From contig NW_008705583.1 of NCBI RefSeq assembly GCF_000186865.1, forward strand, positions 388,101-452,100: 64,000 nucleotides of DNA. Reading direction: 5' to 3'. Both the position numbers and the translations under genes were made by a program. The notes beneath the pieces were generated by a model that did not search any database, was not told the DNA's origin, and saw only the letters and a program-made list of their open reading frames with translations. How positions within the stretch are numbered: the first letter of the stretch is position 1; every line of letters starts with the position of its first letter. Positions 8,801-18,569 of the stretch are shown piece after piece. The DNA is from Aureococcus anophagefferens. Taxonomy: Eukaryota > Sar > Pelagophyceae > Pelagomonadales > Pelagomonadaceae.

Positions 8801-11109
8801 TTAGAGCGCGTGGTAGAGCTTGACGCCGCCGTCGGCGCCCGCGGAGAAGAGCCAGGGCTGCGTCGGGTGGAACGCGACGTCGAGCGCGCCGAGGCCCGCG
8901 GCCACCTTGTGCGCGTCGAGGATCTTCACGGGCACGACGAGGGGGTTGCGCATGAGGTCGTCGTAGACCATGGCGTGGAAGACGTGGACCTTGCCGTCGT
9001 CCGCGGACGTCGCCATCAACGGGTAGCGCGCGTGGAAGTCGACGGCGCGGAGCGCCTTGTCGTGGTACTTTAGCGTCTTGTAGGCCGAGTCGCCCAGGTC
9101 CATGTCGAACCAGCAGAGCCGCTTGTCGCGCGACCCCACGGCGACGTGGTCGCCGCTCGGGTGCACGCGGAGGCACGAGATCCACTTCGCGCCGCACCGG
9201 AGCGTCTTTACCAACGTCTGCTGCGTGAGGTGGTAGACGCGCACGGCCGTCCGCGTCGCGACGAAGAGGAAGGGCTTCGACGGGTGGAAGGCCGCGGCCT
9301 GCACCGCGCCGCCCTTGTCGCCCCGCTTCAGCGGCGCCTGGGAGTCGCGCGCGGACGTGCGGTGGACGACGCACTGGAGGGACGCCAGGGCCTCGGGGCT
9401 CACGGTCACGAAGTAGTCGCCCTTCGCGTGCCAGGCCACGGTCCGCGCCTGCTTCTCCAGGCCCACCCGTAATCCCGGCCGGTCGCCCGCGAGGGTCTCC
9501 CAGGCCGCGACGCCCTCGCGCGGCTCCGCGTCGCCGTCGGGCCCCGCGAGGAGCGCCGCCGTCAGCTCCGCGTCGCCGCCGCGCGCCGTCTTCGCGTCGA
9601 CGACGTACACCCCGTCGCTGGCGGAGAGCAGGAGCACGCCGTGCTCGGGCCGCGGGTTCCAGGCGAGGGCCGCGAAGGGGCCCGGCGCGAGGTCGCCGCT
9701 CGCGAAGACGCAGCGGCCCGTGTAGACCTCCCACAATCGCAAGCTCCCGGCGCCGTCCGCCGTCGCCTGAGAGAGATATGCCGTCGGATCTTGGCGGGAG
9801 CGAAGGGGGAAAACCGGCGGCCGCCAATGGGTAGTTCCGATCGTCTTCCTCTCGCGGGCTCAAACGAGGTCGCTCCCGCGGTTTTGTCGCGGCGCGCCCC
9901 TTGACCAATTCCCCGCTTCCCCCCTCTCGAAACGAGCGCGGAAAAAAGGACGCGGGTCTCCGCGAGCCACTGGCCGTCGGGCGAGCAGGCCAGGGCGACG
10001 ACGGGCGCGTCGTGGCCGACGAAGTCGCGGCAGAGCGCGTTCGGGAAGGGCTTGAGGTCCTTCGGGTCCGGCAGCTTGGGCACCAAACTCTCCGGGTCGA
10101 TGTTCAGCCGCCGCTTCATCGCGCGCGGGCAGAGGTAGAGGTCCAGGCAGCGCTCGAAGCGCTCCTTGACCGCGTGCTCGTAGGCGCCCACGGCCCGGAG
10201 CGTGTCGTGGCGCTTGGGCACGAGGCCCTCGTGGTCCTCGAGCTCGTCGTCCTCGAGCAGATACTCCTCGGGCGGCCGGTAGGACTCGTCGTGGTTCGGC
10301 AGCGCGAGCTTCGGCGCGGGCACGTGCATGGGCCCCCGGCGCCGCGTCTCCTCCTCCTCGTCGTCGTCGTCGTTCGCCCACATGGACTCGGCGAAGGCGA
10401 GGAAGGCCTCGTCGCCGTCGGGCCGCGCCTTCTCGCGCTTCGCTTTGTTCTCCGCGCGCGTCACGATCGTGCCGTCCCTCAGGCCCTGGACGAGCTTCGC
10501 GACGCGCATGGCCTCCCACTTCGAGGGGAGGAAGCGCCGCTTCGGCTCCGGCGCGGCGCTCAGGGGCATGGCCTCCGTCGCGGACGCGACGACGTCGAGC
10601 GCGTCGCCGTACATTTCCGACTCGCGGTTCGCGAACGCGCCGCCCTTCATGCGCCGGATCTGCTCGAGCTCCCGGGCGCTCACGACGACGTTGCGCCCGT
10701 TGAGCTTGTCGTAGACCGTGAGGGCGCCGCCGCCCTGGGCCTCGAGCGCCTGCGCGAGCGCGTCGCTCGGCGCGTCGGCGACGACCTTGCCGCCGCCCAG
10801 GTCGTAGCCCACGTGGTCGTAGCCCTCGTACCAGTGCAGCGGCACGCGGCCCGTGGCGTTCCCCGCCTCCTCGTCGTCGGAGCTCAGGTCGTCGACGTGC
10901 ATGCCCTTGGCCGTCTCCAGGATGCCCGCGGCGCGCTCGTCGTCGAGCTCGGCCTCGCGGCCGCCGAGGCGCTGCCACCGGCGCGCCTCCTCCTCGTAGC
11001 TCCGCTCGCTGTCGTCGCCGTCGGACTCCGCATCGGACGACGACGGCGGCGACGGCGGCGGCGCGGCCTTCTTGCCGCGGCGGCCGCCCTTCTTGGAGGA
11101 GGAGCTCAT
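8801..11109 (-). CDS. BOP1: Ribosome biogenesis protein BOP1/Erb1 (one intron)
   Basis: Exons are complement(9952..11109) and (8801..9766), giving 707 residues, the usual BOP1 size. The acidic N-terminus is followed by the BOP1NT region: HWYEGYDHVGYDL, PSKWEAMRVAKLVQGLRDG, and a proline-rich stretch ending VPKLPDPKDLKPFPN. A WD40 beta-propeller begins at GHDAPVVALACSPDGQW and continues in exon 2 (SLRLWEV). BOP1 is part of the nucleolar PeBoW complex needed for 27S/32S pre-rRNA processing and 60S assembly. The 185-nt intron (9767-9951, GT-AG, phase 0) lies between propeller strands. Its excision joins WLAETR to ATADGAGSLRLW, where related proteins read WL-x-SG-x-DG-x-LRLWEV. Confidence 0.92.
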
Positions 11110-11283
11110 CGCCTTTTATCGATGGCTTTGCCCGAAGCAACTCTTCAGCCTCGGCCCGCTTGCAGTCAACTTACCGCAGCGGAAGACGATGGAGCCACTG
11201 ATGGAGCCCTCTCTCGGGATGTAGCAGCCTCGCAGCGTTGTGGCTAGGTCCCATCGCAAAAAAGGTGTAACAGCGCGCGAATC
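11110..11283. promoter_or_regulatory. Shared promoter region, BOP1 / selenoprotein
   Basis: A 174-bp gap between the divergent ATGs of BOP1 and the DsbA-like selenoprotein. It must hold both 5' leaders and promoters. No TATA box is obvious. G+C drops relative to the flanking coding sequence. Confidence 0.45.
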
Positions 11284-12441
11284 ATGGCAACGTTCGCGAC
11301 GCGCGAGTCGCCCTTCGTGGAGCCCACGCCGCCGCCCATCCACGCGCCGCGGGGCGTCGCGCCGAGCTGGCGCGTGCTGCCCACGACCGACGACCCGCTC
11401 GAGGGCCAGACCGTGGTCGACGTCGACTTCGTGAGCTGCACGAGCTGACCCCACGGCTACATGGCGAAGCAGAACCTCAACGTCGCCGTCAACGCGCTCG
11501 ACGGGGACAGCCCGCTCGTCTTCCGGATCTGGCGGCGGCCGTTCCAGCTGGACCCGACGCTCGAGAAGACGGCGACGCCGACGCCCGGCGCGACGATCCG
11601 GAGCGTCGCGAAGCGCGACCGGCTCTGGCTCGAGGAGGGCGGCGACGCGCGCGCGTCGTTCGGTGTCGCGACTCGCGTCTACGCGACCCGAGACCGTCCT
11701 TCCCTAGGCGACATGGCGAGCCTTAAGGAGCGCGGCGCGGAGCGCGGCGTCGCGTTCAGCTTCGACGGCGCCGTGACGAACACGCGCGACTCGCTGCGCC
11801 TCGTGCTCTGGGCCCAGAGCCTGGGCCGCAACGAGCAGCTCATGACGGCGCTGGGCTGGCGCCACTTTGGCGCGGACATGGAGATGGCGGACCGGCGCGT
11901 GCTCCTGGACGCGTGCGCCGAAGCGGGGCTTAGCCGGACGAAGGCGCGGCGCATCTTGGACGGCGACGCCTACGGGAGCGAGGTCGACGCGTCCCACGGG
12001 TCGTGGTCCGCCATGCGGCGCGTCAGCGGCATCCCCGTCGTCGTCTTCAGGTGCTACTTCCCGCACATCGACTACGCGCCGTCGCCGGAGCTCCGCTTCG
12101 ACGGCTCCGTCGCCGTGAGCGCCTACGGCGACGCGCTCGCGAAGCTCGAGCGCCTCGCGCGCGAGGCGCCGCGCTGGAACTTCGCCAAAGCGGCGCCGCG
12201 CTACGCCGTCGTCCACGCGCCGGCCTGCGCCGTCCGCGAGAAGCCGTCGACGGCGTCGCCCGTGCTGCGCTGGTATCGGCCGGGCGCGGAGGTGGACGTC
12301 CACGGCGCCGTCGACGGCTGGCTCAAGCTCAAGAAGGAGGCGGGCTGGATGCTGCTGGAGAGCCCGACCTACGGCACGCTCCTGCGGCCCGCGGCGCCGC
12401 CGCCGAGGAAGGGCGGCGTGCTCCGCATCTCCGACCTCTAG
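11284..12441 (+). CDS. DsbA/FrnE-type thioredoxin-fold selenoprotein with SH3 domain (UGA = Sec)
   Basis: Read from ATG 11284 to TAG 12441 the frame is open except for one TGA at 11446-11448, codon 55 of 385. This TGA sits exactly where the active site of DsbA-family proteins lies: VDVDFVSCTS-[TGA]-PHGYMAK. It yields a C-x-x-U redox motif (Cys52, Sec55). Downstream are hallmarks of the FrnE/2-hydroxychromene-carboxylate isomerase-like DsbA fold: RIWRRPFQLDP, a helical insert, and SGIPVVVF (the cis-Pro region). A C-terminal bacterial-type SH3 domain (about residues 307-360) follows. A SECIS hairpin follows the stop. Likely role: thiol-disulfide oxidoreductase or isomerase. There is no signal peptide. 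The alternative, a 42-nt GT-AG intron (11431-11472), would delete the active site and is less likely. Confidence 0.88.
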
Positions 12442-12449
12442 GCCCGCGC

Positions 12450-12515
12450 GCGCGTCGCGCCCATGATGGCGGCCGCGGGGGAAGCGACCCCGCGGGCGCC
12501 GGACACCGCACGCGC
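12450..12515 (+). promoter_or_regulatory. SECIS element in 3' UTR
   Basis: The hairpin starts 9 nt after the stop. The 5' quartet ATGA (12463-12466) faces GGAC with the conserved GA (12502-12503), forming the non-Watson-Crick SECIS core. The helix above it pairs 12468-12480 with 12488-12500 (12 pairs, one G-G mismatch) and is capped by a 7-nt loop GAAGCGA whose AA (12482-12483) is the conserved apical adenosine pair. A basal 6-bp stem (12450-12455 with 12510-12515) closes it. This matches the eukaryotic SECIS that recruits SBP2 and eEFSec for UGA recoding. Confidence 0.85.
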
Positions 12516-12605
12516 AGTAACGCGAACCGACGTCGGGCCCTGGGGCAGCGCCACACGCTTCAAAACGTTTCAACGACACGAGGACCGGACCCGTTTCAAA
12601 CGACC

Positions 12606-13646
12606 TTAGGCGGTCACGTCGACGACGACGCGCCCGCGCACCTTGCCCGCGAGGATGTCCTCGGCGCGCGCGGGGACGTCCGTGAGCGGCACCGTGGTCA
12701 CCGTGGCGGCGAGCTTGCCGCGGTCGAGGTCGCGGTCCAGCCGCGTCCAGACCTCGTCGCGCTCCTCGGGCGGGCTGTTGACGCTGTCGACGCCGAGGAG
12801 GCGCGCGCCGCGGAGGATGAAGGGGAAGACCGTCGTCTCGAAGGAGGCCCCGGCCGCGTTGCCGCACGCTGCCACCGCCCCCCGGGGCTTGAGCTTCGCC
12901 AAAACCGCCGCGAGCACGTCGCCGCCGGCCGTGTCGACGGCCGCGTCAAAGTCCGCGCGCTCCATGGGCTTCGCCGGCGCGTCGAGGCGCCCGATGACGT
13001 GCGCCGCGCCGAGCGCGCGGAGGTAGGCCTCCTCCTCCTCGTGCCGCGACGACGACGCGACCACATTGTGCCCGAGGTCCGAGAGGATGGCGACGGCCAG
13101 CGACCCGACGCCGCCGGCGGCGCCCGTCACGAGCACCGTCGCGTCCGGCGCGTCCAGCGCGCCCGACCGCTCCAGGTGGAGCACGCACTGCATCGCTGTG
13201 AAACCGGCCGTGCCCATGGCCATCGCCGTGTGGTTGTCCATGGAGTCCGGCAGCGCCGTGAGCCACTGCGTCGGGAGGCGCGCGAACTCGGCGTAGCCGC
13301 CGTCGCAGCGCTGGCCCAGGTGGTCGTTGACGCAGACGACGCGCGTGCCCCGCGGGGGCCCGAACGGCACGTCGAACGCGACCTCGCCCGCCAAATTGAT
13401 GCCCGGCACGACGGGGAACTGGGCGACGCCGGGCCGGCCGCAGACGACGAGGCCGTCCTTGTAGTTGAGGCAGCTGTGGGACACGCGCACGGTCACGTTG
13501 CTGTCGGCGATGGGCTGGCTCGGAGACTCGACGACGTCCTCGAAGGTCTCGATGGCCGCGGGGGCGCCGTCGCGCTTGACGAGCGCGCGGTACTGCCTCG
13601 CGGCGCGCGTCGGCGCCGCGGAGCGCCGGAACACGCGCGCGAGCAT
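12606..13646 (-). CDS. AcuI/YhdH-type zinc-free quinone/acryloyl-CoA reductase
   Basis: A 346-residue member of the medium-chain dehydrogenase superfamily. SCLNYKDGL near residue 60, PGINLAGEV, and the NADPH-binding LVTGAAGGVGSLAVAIL (about 155-171) are diagnostic of the YhdH/AcuI group. FPFILRGARLLGVDSV near the C-terminus also matches that group. AcuI reduces acryloyl-CoA to propionyl-CoA with NADPH, a step that detoxifies acrylate from DMSP breakdown. Some members act as quinone reductases, so the substrate is inferred. ATG 13646 starts a basic Arg/Ala-rich presequence (LARVFRRSAAPTRAARQY) suggesting mitochondria. It is convergent with the selenoprotein and 90 bp beyond its SECIS. Confidence 0.85.
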   Translation of the reverse strand: MLARVFRRSAAPTRAARQYRALVKRDGAPAAIETFEDVVESPSQPIADSNVTVRVSHSCLNYKDGLVVCGRPGVAQFPVVPGINLAGEVAFDVPFGPPRGTRVVCVNDHLGQRCDGGYAEFARLPTQWLTALPDSMDNHTAMAMGTAGFTAMQCVLHLERSGALDAPDATVLVTGAAGGVGSLAVAILSDLGHNVVASSSRHEEEEAYLRALGAAHVIGRLDAPAKPMERADFDAAVDTAGGDVLAAVLAKLKPRGAVAACGNAAGASFETTVFPFILRGARLLGVDSVNSPPEERDEVWTRLDRDLDRGKLAATVTTVPLTDVPARAEDILAGKVRGRVVVDVTA

Positions 13647-13780
13647 GGCTGGGTGACGGCGGCGGCGCTCTGCACTCGGCTGTGGACACGCTGTGGCAGC
13701 CAGTCGGCGAGCGGAGCTCCACCAACGCCGCGCCGCCGCCGCGCCAACGCGGCCGCCGCCGCGCGCAACACCGCAACGAT
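13647..13780. promoter_or_regulatory. Divergent promoter, AcuI-like / acidic protein
   Basis: A 134-bp gap between two ATGs pointing outward. It is G+C rich, with no TATA box recognised. Longer frames that invade it on both strands start only at GTG. Confidence 0.4.
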
Positions 13781-14086
13781 ATGGGCCGCGTCGCAAGACG
13801 TAGAGTAAACCGGCTGCGGCGCGTCGCGATCGCGCGCGGCGCGCTGCGCGTCGCCGGCGGCGCCGAGTGGGCCGGCGACGGCCGCGACGGCGCCGAGGTC
13901 TGCGACCCGGCGGACTGGGAGGCCGCCTGCGCGCGCGAGCTCGCGGAGCTCGACGGCGACGCGTCGGCGAGCGACTCGTCGTGGGCGGGCGACGACCGGT
14001 CCGACGCGTCCGACGGCAGCGTCGGCGCGGCCTGGGACGCCGCGGTCGCGGAAGAGATGGCCGCGGAGTTCGGGCCGGCCTTTCCG

Positions 14087-14122
<36 letters not shown>

Positions 14123-14641
14123 TGGGCCCGCGAGTGGGCGACGACGCTGAACGGGCCGGCGGCGGGCGCGAACGGGGCCGACGGCGGCGACTCCGACGGC
14201 GGCGACTCGAGCGACGACTCCGACGGCGACGGCGACGGCGACGGCGACGACTCCTCGGTCGACGAGGTCGCGCTCGCGCGCGAGGCGGTGGGCGCGGCGC
14301 GGGTCGTCGGCGCGGGCAAGCCGCCGCCGCCGGCGACGAAACCGCCGAAGCGGGGCCTCGCGACGGACTTTACGATCGTCGCGCCCGGCGAGGCGAAGCG
14401 GCGGCGCACGGGCGGGCCGCCCCAGCCCCAGCGCGGGTCCGTCGTCCGCGCGCGCGCGGACAGCAAGGAGGACCTGCGCCGGGCGCACCGCGCGGCCAAG
14501 TTCGCCAAGGAGGCCGCGGCGCCGCCGCCCGTGCCGAAGAAGACGATGGCGCACCCCGGGGGCAAGATCACGTCCAACAAGGACGAGGCCACGGCGGCGT
14601 TCCTCGCGCGCAAGGCCGCCATGGCGGAATTCGAGGCGTAA
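13781..14641 (+). CDS. Acidic low-complexity protein, unknown
   Basis: A 286-residue protein that I do not recognise. A short basic N-terminus is followed by a strongly acidic centre with an 11-Asp run (encoded by a GAC repeat at about 14087-14120) and Gly-Asp-Ser repeats. The C-terminal 100 residues are basic with a bipartite nuclear-localisation-like KRRRTGG. The tail PGGKITSNKDEATAAFLARKAAM looks conserved-like and amphipathic. This composition suggests a nuclear chaperone or chromatin/RNA-associated protein, which is inference only. Its TAA lies 2 bp from the stop of the convergent gene. Confidence 0.55.
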
Positions 14642-14643
14642 TC

Positions 14644-17412
14644 TTACACGGGCTTGGAGCCGTGGAGCTCGAACTCGCGCGCGGAGCCGAAGCCGGGGTT
14701 CCCGCGCGCGAACGACGACGAGATCCGCTTCCGCGCGGCGTCGCGCTGCTCCTTCGTGCGGCAGCACGTGCGGTAGCACTGGATGGCGCAGGAGCAGACG
14801 ACGACGACGCCGAGGCCGAGGACGCCCAGCGCGAGCTGCCAGGGGAGCCCGGCATTGTCATTGTCGCTCGACGACGCGAAGGTCGCGTACGCCCCCACCT
14901 CCACGGTCAGCGACACGTTCCGCGCGAAGCACGTCGGCCGGTGGGACTCGGACGCGTGGGCCGCGAGGCAGTTGCCGCCGGCGCCGTCGTAGATGGCCAC
15001 GGCGACGACGTCGCGCGAGTTCGCCGCCGTCGACCGGAAGGTCAGCGTCTTCAAAAGCGCGTCCGCCAAATCCGGCGCCGCGAGGAACGAGAAACTTTGG
15101 TCCGTCGTCCCGTCGCCGTGGCAGCTCCAGCCGTCGTTGCCGAAGCAGTAGGCCGCCGAGTTGAAGTCGGCGCCGGCGAGCAGGTCACCGTCCAGGGACA
15201 GGAGGCTCGAGTACTTGCCCGCGGCTACGTCGACGCGGACCGCGTCGACGTCCAAGTCGTCGTCGCCGACGCCCAGCCCGGCCAGCAGCACCTCGCTCGG
15301 GTAGGCGTCGTCGTCGTCGGCCGCGCCGCCGCCGGCGGCGTAGACCTCGAAGGCCAGCGTCGCCGCGGTCAGCGTCGGCGCGTCGTTGACGTTGCGGACG
15401 GCGACGGGCTGGGCCGCGTCCGGCGACCGCCGCGCCGGCGCGGCGCAGTCGACGGCGGCGTAGGCGATGGCGTCGGGGTCCGCGCCGACGCCGCCGCCGT
15501 CCCAGCGGACCTCGGGCACGTTGAAGTAGGAAGCTTCGCCCACGTAGTCGACGGCCGCGCCGGCGTCGTAGGGGTAACTCGACCGACCCGCGAGCACCGA
15601 GCCAACCGCGAGCGCGCCGTCGCCGCCGGCGGGGTCGTAGAGGACGCCGTGCGCGGGAAGCCTTGTGATTTCAAAACACACATCGGCCCGGGCGTCGCTC
15701 GCGTCCGCGCCGCGGAGCGTCACCGTCGTCGACGCGTAGCCGCGCTCGCCGACCTCCTGCGCGGCCGTCGGCGTGGCCACCGCGGGGCTCGCGACGGCGA
15801 CGCTCACGTTCGCCGTGTAGCCCCGGGCGCCGTGGGGGTCGACGAGCGCGAAGGCGAAGCTGTCGTTGCGGAAGACGCCCGTCGCCGGGTCCATGGTCCC
15901 CGGCGTCACGTTTCCGACGAATTCGAAGAAGACGACGCGGTCCGCGAGGTCGCGGCCGACGGCGTCGAGGCCGTCGCTGCCCGTGAGGCGCACGTCGGCG
16001 CCCGCGCCGAAGACGACGGCGGCGTACAGCGCGTCGTCGACGTCGGCGCCGCCGAGGAGGAGGGATGTTCTGGCTCCCGCGAACGCGAAGAGCGTCTCGT
16101 TCGCCGACGGCGTCGGCGGGTCGTTGACCGCGGCGACGGTCAGCGACACGGACGCCGTCGCCGAGGCGACGCCCGTGACGCCGTCGACGGCGTAGTAGGT
16201 GAACGCCATGGCCGCCGCGGCCCCGAACGCGTCTCGCGGCGGCCGCGCGACGACGCCGTAGCCGTCGGCCGCCGCCACCGCGACCGGCAGATCCGCGCTC
16301 TCGAGCCGCGTCCCGTCGGCGAGATAGAGCTCGCCGACGTCCGGCAGGGACGCGACGTAGGCCGTCGCCGCCGCGCCGCCGTAGGTCGGGTAGGCCTCGT
16401 CGTCGTCGACGTCGGTCGCCGCCAGGCTCACGGATCCCAAGAGGCCGAAGGGCAGCGGCGCGGCGTAGACGCGCGGCGTGCTGTTCACCAGGGCCCCGGC
16501 GTCGCGCTCGCCGTCCTCGTGGATCGTCGCCGCCATGTTCTTGACGACGGGCGGCGAGTTGGGCAGCGCCGCGGCGTAGTTCGCCGCGACTTCGTCCGCC
16601 GTGAGCTTCCGGTCGTAGACGCGGAGCGCGAGCGCGTCGCCGTCGAAGCCGTCGTAGCCCGACGTCGCGCGCCGCGCGACGCCGTCGGAGAAGAGCTCGA
16701 CGACGAACTCGTCGGCGGGCCAGGCCGCGGCGAAGTCGAAGGTGGCGTAGTCGTAGCCGTACATGAAGTTCTTCGAAAAGTCGAGCGCGCCGTCGACGTA
16801 GACGTCGAGCTGCTCGCCCACGGCGACGACGAGGTGGGCCGGCCCGTCGGCGAAATGGTCGAGGAGGCCCGTGTCCGTCGTCCGGCTTAGGCACTCGCCG
16901 GACGTCATCTCGCCGTCGTCGTATGCGGCCTCGCCCTGGAAGACCATCTCGATCTCCAGCTCGTTGCCAACCTCCGAGATGCGCAGCCCCACGTTCCCGT
17001 CGCAGACCGTGTTCGCCGCGTCGCGCGACCCGAGGGCGAAGATGGGCTGGTGCTCGAGTGAGTCGCCCAGCGTCCGGACCTCGAGCCAAAGTTCCACGGT
17101 GATCCCGTCGGAGCCCGCGGCGACCGCGTCCGCGAGCGCCGCCGCCAGCGCCGACGCGTTCCGCGACGACGCCACGTGCACCTCCACGACCTCCTCCTGG
17201 CCGCCGACGCCGACGCCGTCGAGGCACCACGTCGTCGCGTTGTTCCGCTCGAGGGCGCCGAGCAGGTTCGTCGTCGCCGCGTCGGCGAAGGAGCCGGCGA
17301 GGCACTCGGCCCGCGACAGGCCAAAGTCGACGAGCAGGCCGTCCTCGACGACGCTCGCGCCGGCGAACGTGGCGAGCAGGGCGCACAGGCCCCACAACAT
17401 GCGGCCCGCCAT
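14644..17412 (-). CDS. Large secreted/type I membrane protein with LamG-like and cadherin-like repeats
   Basis: About 922 residues. A signal peptide (MLWGLCALLATFAGA) is followed by a concanavalin/LamG-like region (about 60-270; ITVELWLEVRTL, LDVYVDGALDF, DALALRVYDRKLTADEVAANY). Several tandem-95/cadherin-like modules follow, each ending VNDPPTP or VNDAPTL with Asp-rich calcium-type loops. One transmembrane helix lies near the C-terminus (LGVLGLGVVVVCSCAIQCY), followed by a 50-residue basic cytosolic tail. It is likely a cell-surface adhesion or polysaccharide-binding protein, though the ligand is unknown. There are two in-frame ATGs, 17412 and 17400. No introns are needed. Confidence 0.78.
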   Translation of the reverse strand: MAGRMLWGLCALLATFAGASVVEDGLLVDFGLSRAECLAGSFADAATTNLLGALERNNATTWCLDGVGVGGQEEVVEVHVASSRNASALAAALADAVAAGSDGITVELWLEVRTLGDSLEHQPIFALGSRDAANTVCDGNVGLRISEVGNELEIEMVFQGEAAYDDGEMTSGECLSRTTDTGLLDHFADGPAHLVVAVGEQLDVYVDGALDFSKNFMYGYDYATFDFAAAWPADEFVVELFSDGVARRATSGYDGFDGDALALRVYDRKLTADEVAANYAAALPNSPPVVKNMAATIHEDGERDAGALVNSTPRVYAAPLPFGLLGSVSLAATDVDDDEAYPTYGGAAATAYVASLPDVGELYLADGTRLESADLPVAVAAADGYGVVARPPRDAFGAAAAMAFTYYAVDGVTGVASATASVSLTVAAVNDPPTPSANETLFAFAGARTSLLLGGADVDDALYAAVVFGAGADVRLTGSDGLDAVGRDLADRVVFFEFVGNVTPGTMDPATGVFRNDSFAFALVDPHGARGYTANVSVAVASPAVATPTAAQEVGERGYASTTVTLRGADASDARADVCFEITRLPAHGVLYDPAGGDGALAVGSVLAGRSSYPYDAGAAVDYVGEASYFNVPEVRWDGGGVGADPDAIAYAAVDCAAPARRSPDAAQPVAVRNVNDAPTLTAATLAFEVYAAGGGAADDDDAYPSEVLLAGLGVGDDDLDVDAVRVDVAAGKYSSLLSLDGDLLAGADFNSAAYCFGNDGWSCHGDGTTDQSFSFLAAPDLADALLKTLTFRSTAANSRDVVAVAIYDGAGGNCLAAHASESHRPTCFARNVSLTVEVGAYATFASSSDNDNAGLPWQLALGVLGLGVVVVCSCAIQCYRTCCRTKEQRDAARKRISSSFARGNPGFGSAREFELHGSKPV

Positions 17413-17643
17413 TGGCCCCTGAAACTTGCCTGAAATTCTCGAGGGGCTGCAATGGAAACCTTTCCCCTGCTCTTCAACACCGGCACACAAAAGAGGGTAT
17501 CGAATACCCTGTCTTGATGAGAGAACATTCCTCACGCAAGCCCTCCTCGTCGAGAGGCAGCCTCGCAAGCAAGCCCACACCGCAGCCAATTTGCGGTGCT
17601 GACCACACACACCGCAGACGACCGGCAGCCTTCATCGCGCAAA
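17413..17643. promoter_or_regulatory. Divergent promoter, surface protein / PARG
   Basis: A 231-bp gap between outward-facing ATGs with clearly lower G+C than the genes. It presumably contains both transcription starts. No defined element was recognised. Confidence 0.4.
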
Positions 17644-18567
17644 ATGCCAAAGAAGAAGCGCCAGGCCAGCGGCGGCAAAGGCAGCGGCAAGGCGGCACCG
17701 CGGAATGAGACGGCGGCGACCACGATCGCAGCCCTAACCGCCGGAAAGCTGTCCCCAACACACCGCGGCGCCGACGCCGCGGTGCGCCGGCGGATCCGCG
17801 CCGCGATCGAGACGCCGCCCGAGCGGATCGACCGCGCCGCGGTTCCGGCGCGAGGCGGCGCGCGCGGCGGCGGCCCCGCGTTGGTCCTGTTCGACGGCAC
17901 GTCGTTCGAGGCGGCGGCTTATGCCGAGCTGTGGCTCCGGGACCGCGGGCTCGCGCCGGCGCCGTGCGTGCTCGACTTCGCCTCCGACTCGAACGCCGGC
18001 GGCGGGTGGCGCGGCCGCCAGCGCGGGACGCAGGAGGAGGCGCTCTGCCGCGCGTCGTCGCTCGGGCTCGCGCTCGAGCGGTGCCCGGGCGCCTTCGGCA
18101 TCCCGGCCGACGGCGCGCTCTACGTGAGGGAGGTGGCGGTGGTCCGTTGCGACCGCACGGGCGCGTGGCGCGACGCCGACGCCGCCGGCGACTCGCGCGA
18201 CCCGGGGCGCGTCTTCTGGTGCGCCGCGGTCGCCGCGGCGCTCCGCGAGTGCGGCGGCGAGGGCGACCGCCGGCTCGACGCCAAGGTCGGCGGCGTCGCG
18301 GCGGCGGCGGTCGAAGCGGGGCACGCGGCCCTCGTGGGCGGCGCGTGGGGCTGCGGCGCGTTCGGCAACGACGCGGCCGCGGTCGCCGCGGCCTGGGGCC
18401 GGGCCGCCCGGGGCCCCGCCGGCGCCGGCCTCGATCTGCTCGTCCTCGCGCTGCCGCGGGGCGCGGCGCGGGCCGAGTTCGCGCGCGCGCTGCCCGGGGC
18501 CGCCGCCGCCGCCGCGGGCGACGACCCCCGGGACGCGTTCGCCGACAGAGACGCGGCGCCCGTCTAA
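17644..18567 (+). CDS. Microbial-type poly(ADP-ribose) glycohydrolase (DUF2263/TIGR02452-like)
   Basis: A 307-residue macrodomain-type hydrolase. The PARG signature GGG-x(n)-QEE is present (NAGGGWRGRQRGTQEEALCR, about residues 117-136), with the two catalytic glutamates, and the C-terminal GAWGCGAFGND ribose-binding loop is intact. These enzymes cleave ADP-ribose polymers or monomers from proteins in the DNA-damage and stress response. The N-terminus is Lys-rich (MPKKKRQ), which could act as a nuclear signal. ATG 17644 is the first ATG after the divergent promoter. The stop is 2 bp from the convergent ankyrin gene. Confidence 0.88.
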   Translation: MPKKKRQASGGKGSGKAAPRNETAATTIAALTAGKLSPTHRGADAAVRRRIRAAIETPPERIDRAAVPARGGARGGGPALVLFDGTSFEAAAYAELWLRDRGLAPAPCVLDFASDSNAGGGWRGRQRGTQEEALCRASSLGLALERCPGAFGIPADGALYVREVAVVRCDRTGAWRDADAAGDSRDPGRVFWCAAVAAALRECGGEGDRRLDAKVGGVAAAAVEAGHAALVGGAWGCGAFGNDAAAVAAAWGRAARGPAGAGLDLLVLALPRGAARAEFARALPGAAAAAAGDDPRDAFADRDAAPV

Positions 18568-18569
18568 CG

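Noticed and set aside
9767..9951. BOP1 intron as an introner
   Set aside because: No 8-bp flanking duplication, no inverted repeats and no similarity to copies A-C.
11431..11472. 42-nt GT-AG intron as an alternative to UGA recoding
   Set aside because: It would delete the whole redox motif at the conserved position and leave the SECIS unexplained; kept as the main alternative.
13867..16890. Very long open frame (about 1,000 codons) on the plus strand opposite the surface-protein gene
   Set aside because: It is Arg/Gly-rich low-complexity translation antisense to a gene with signal peptide, domains and a membrane helix. High G+C makes such shadow frames long.
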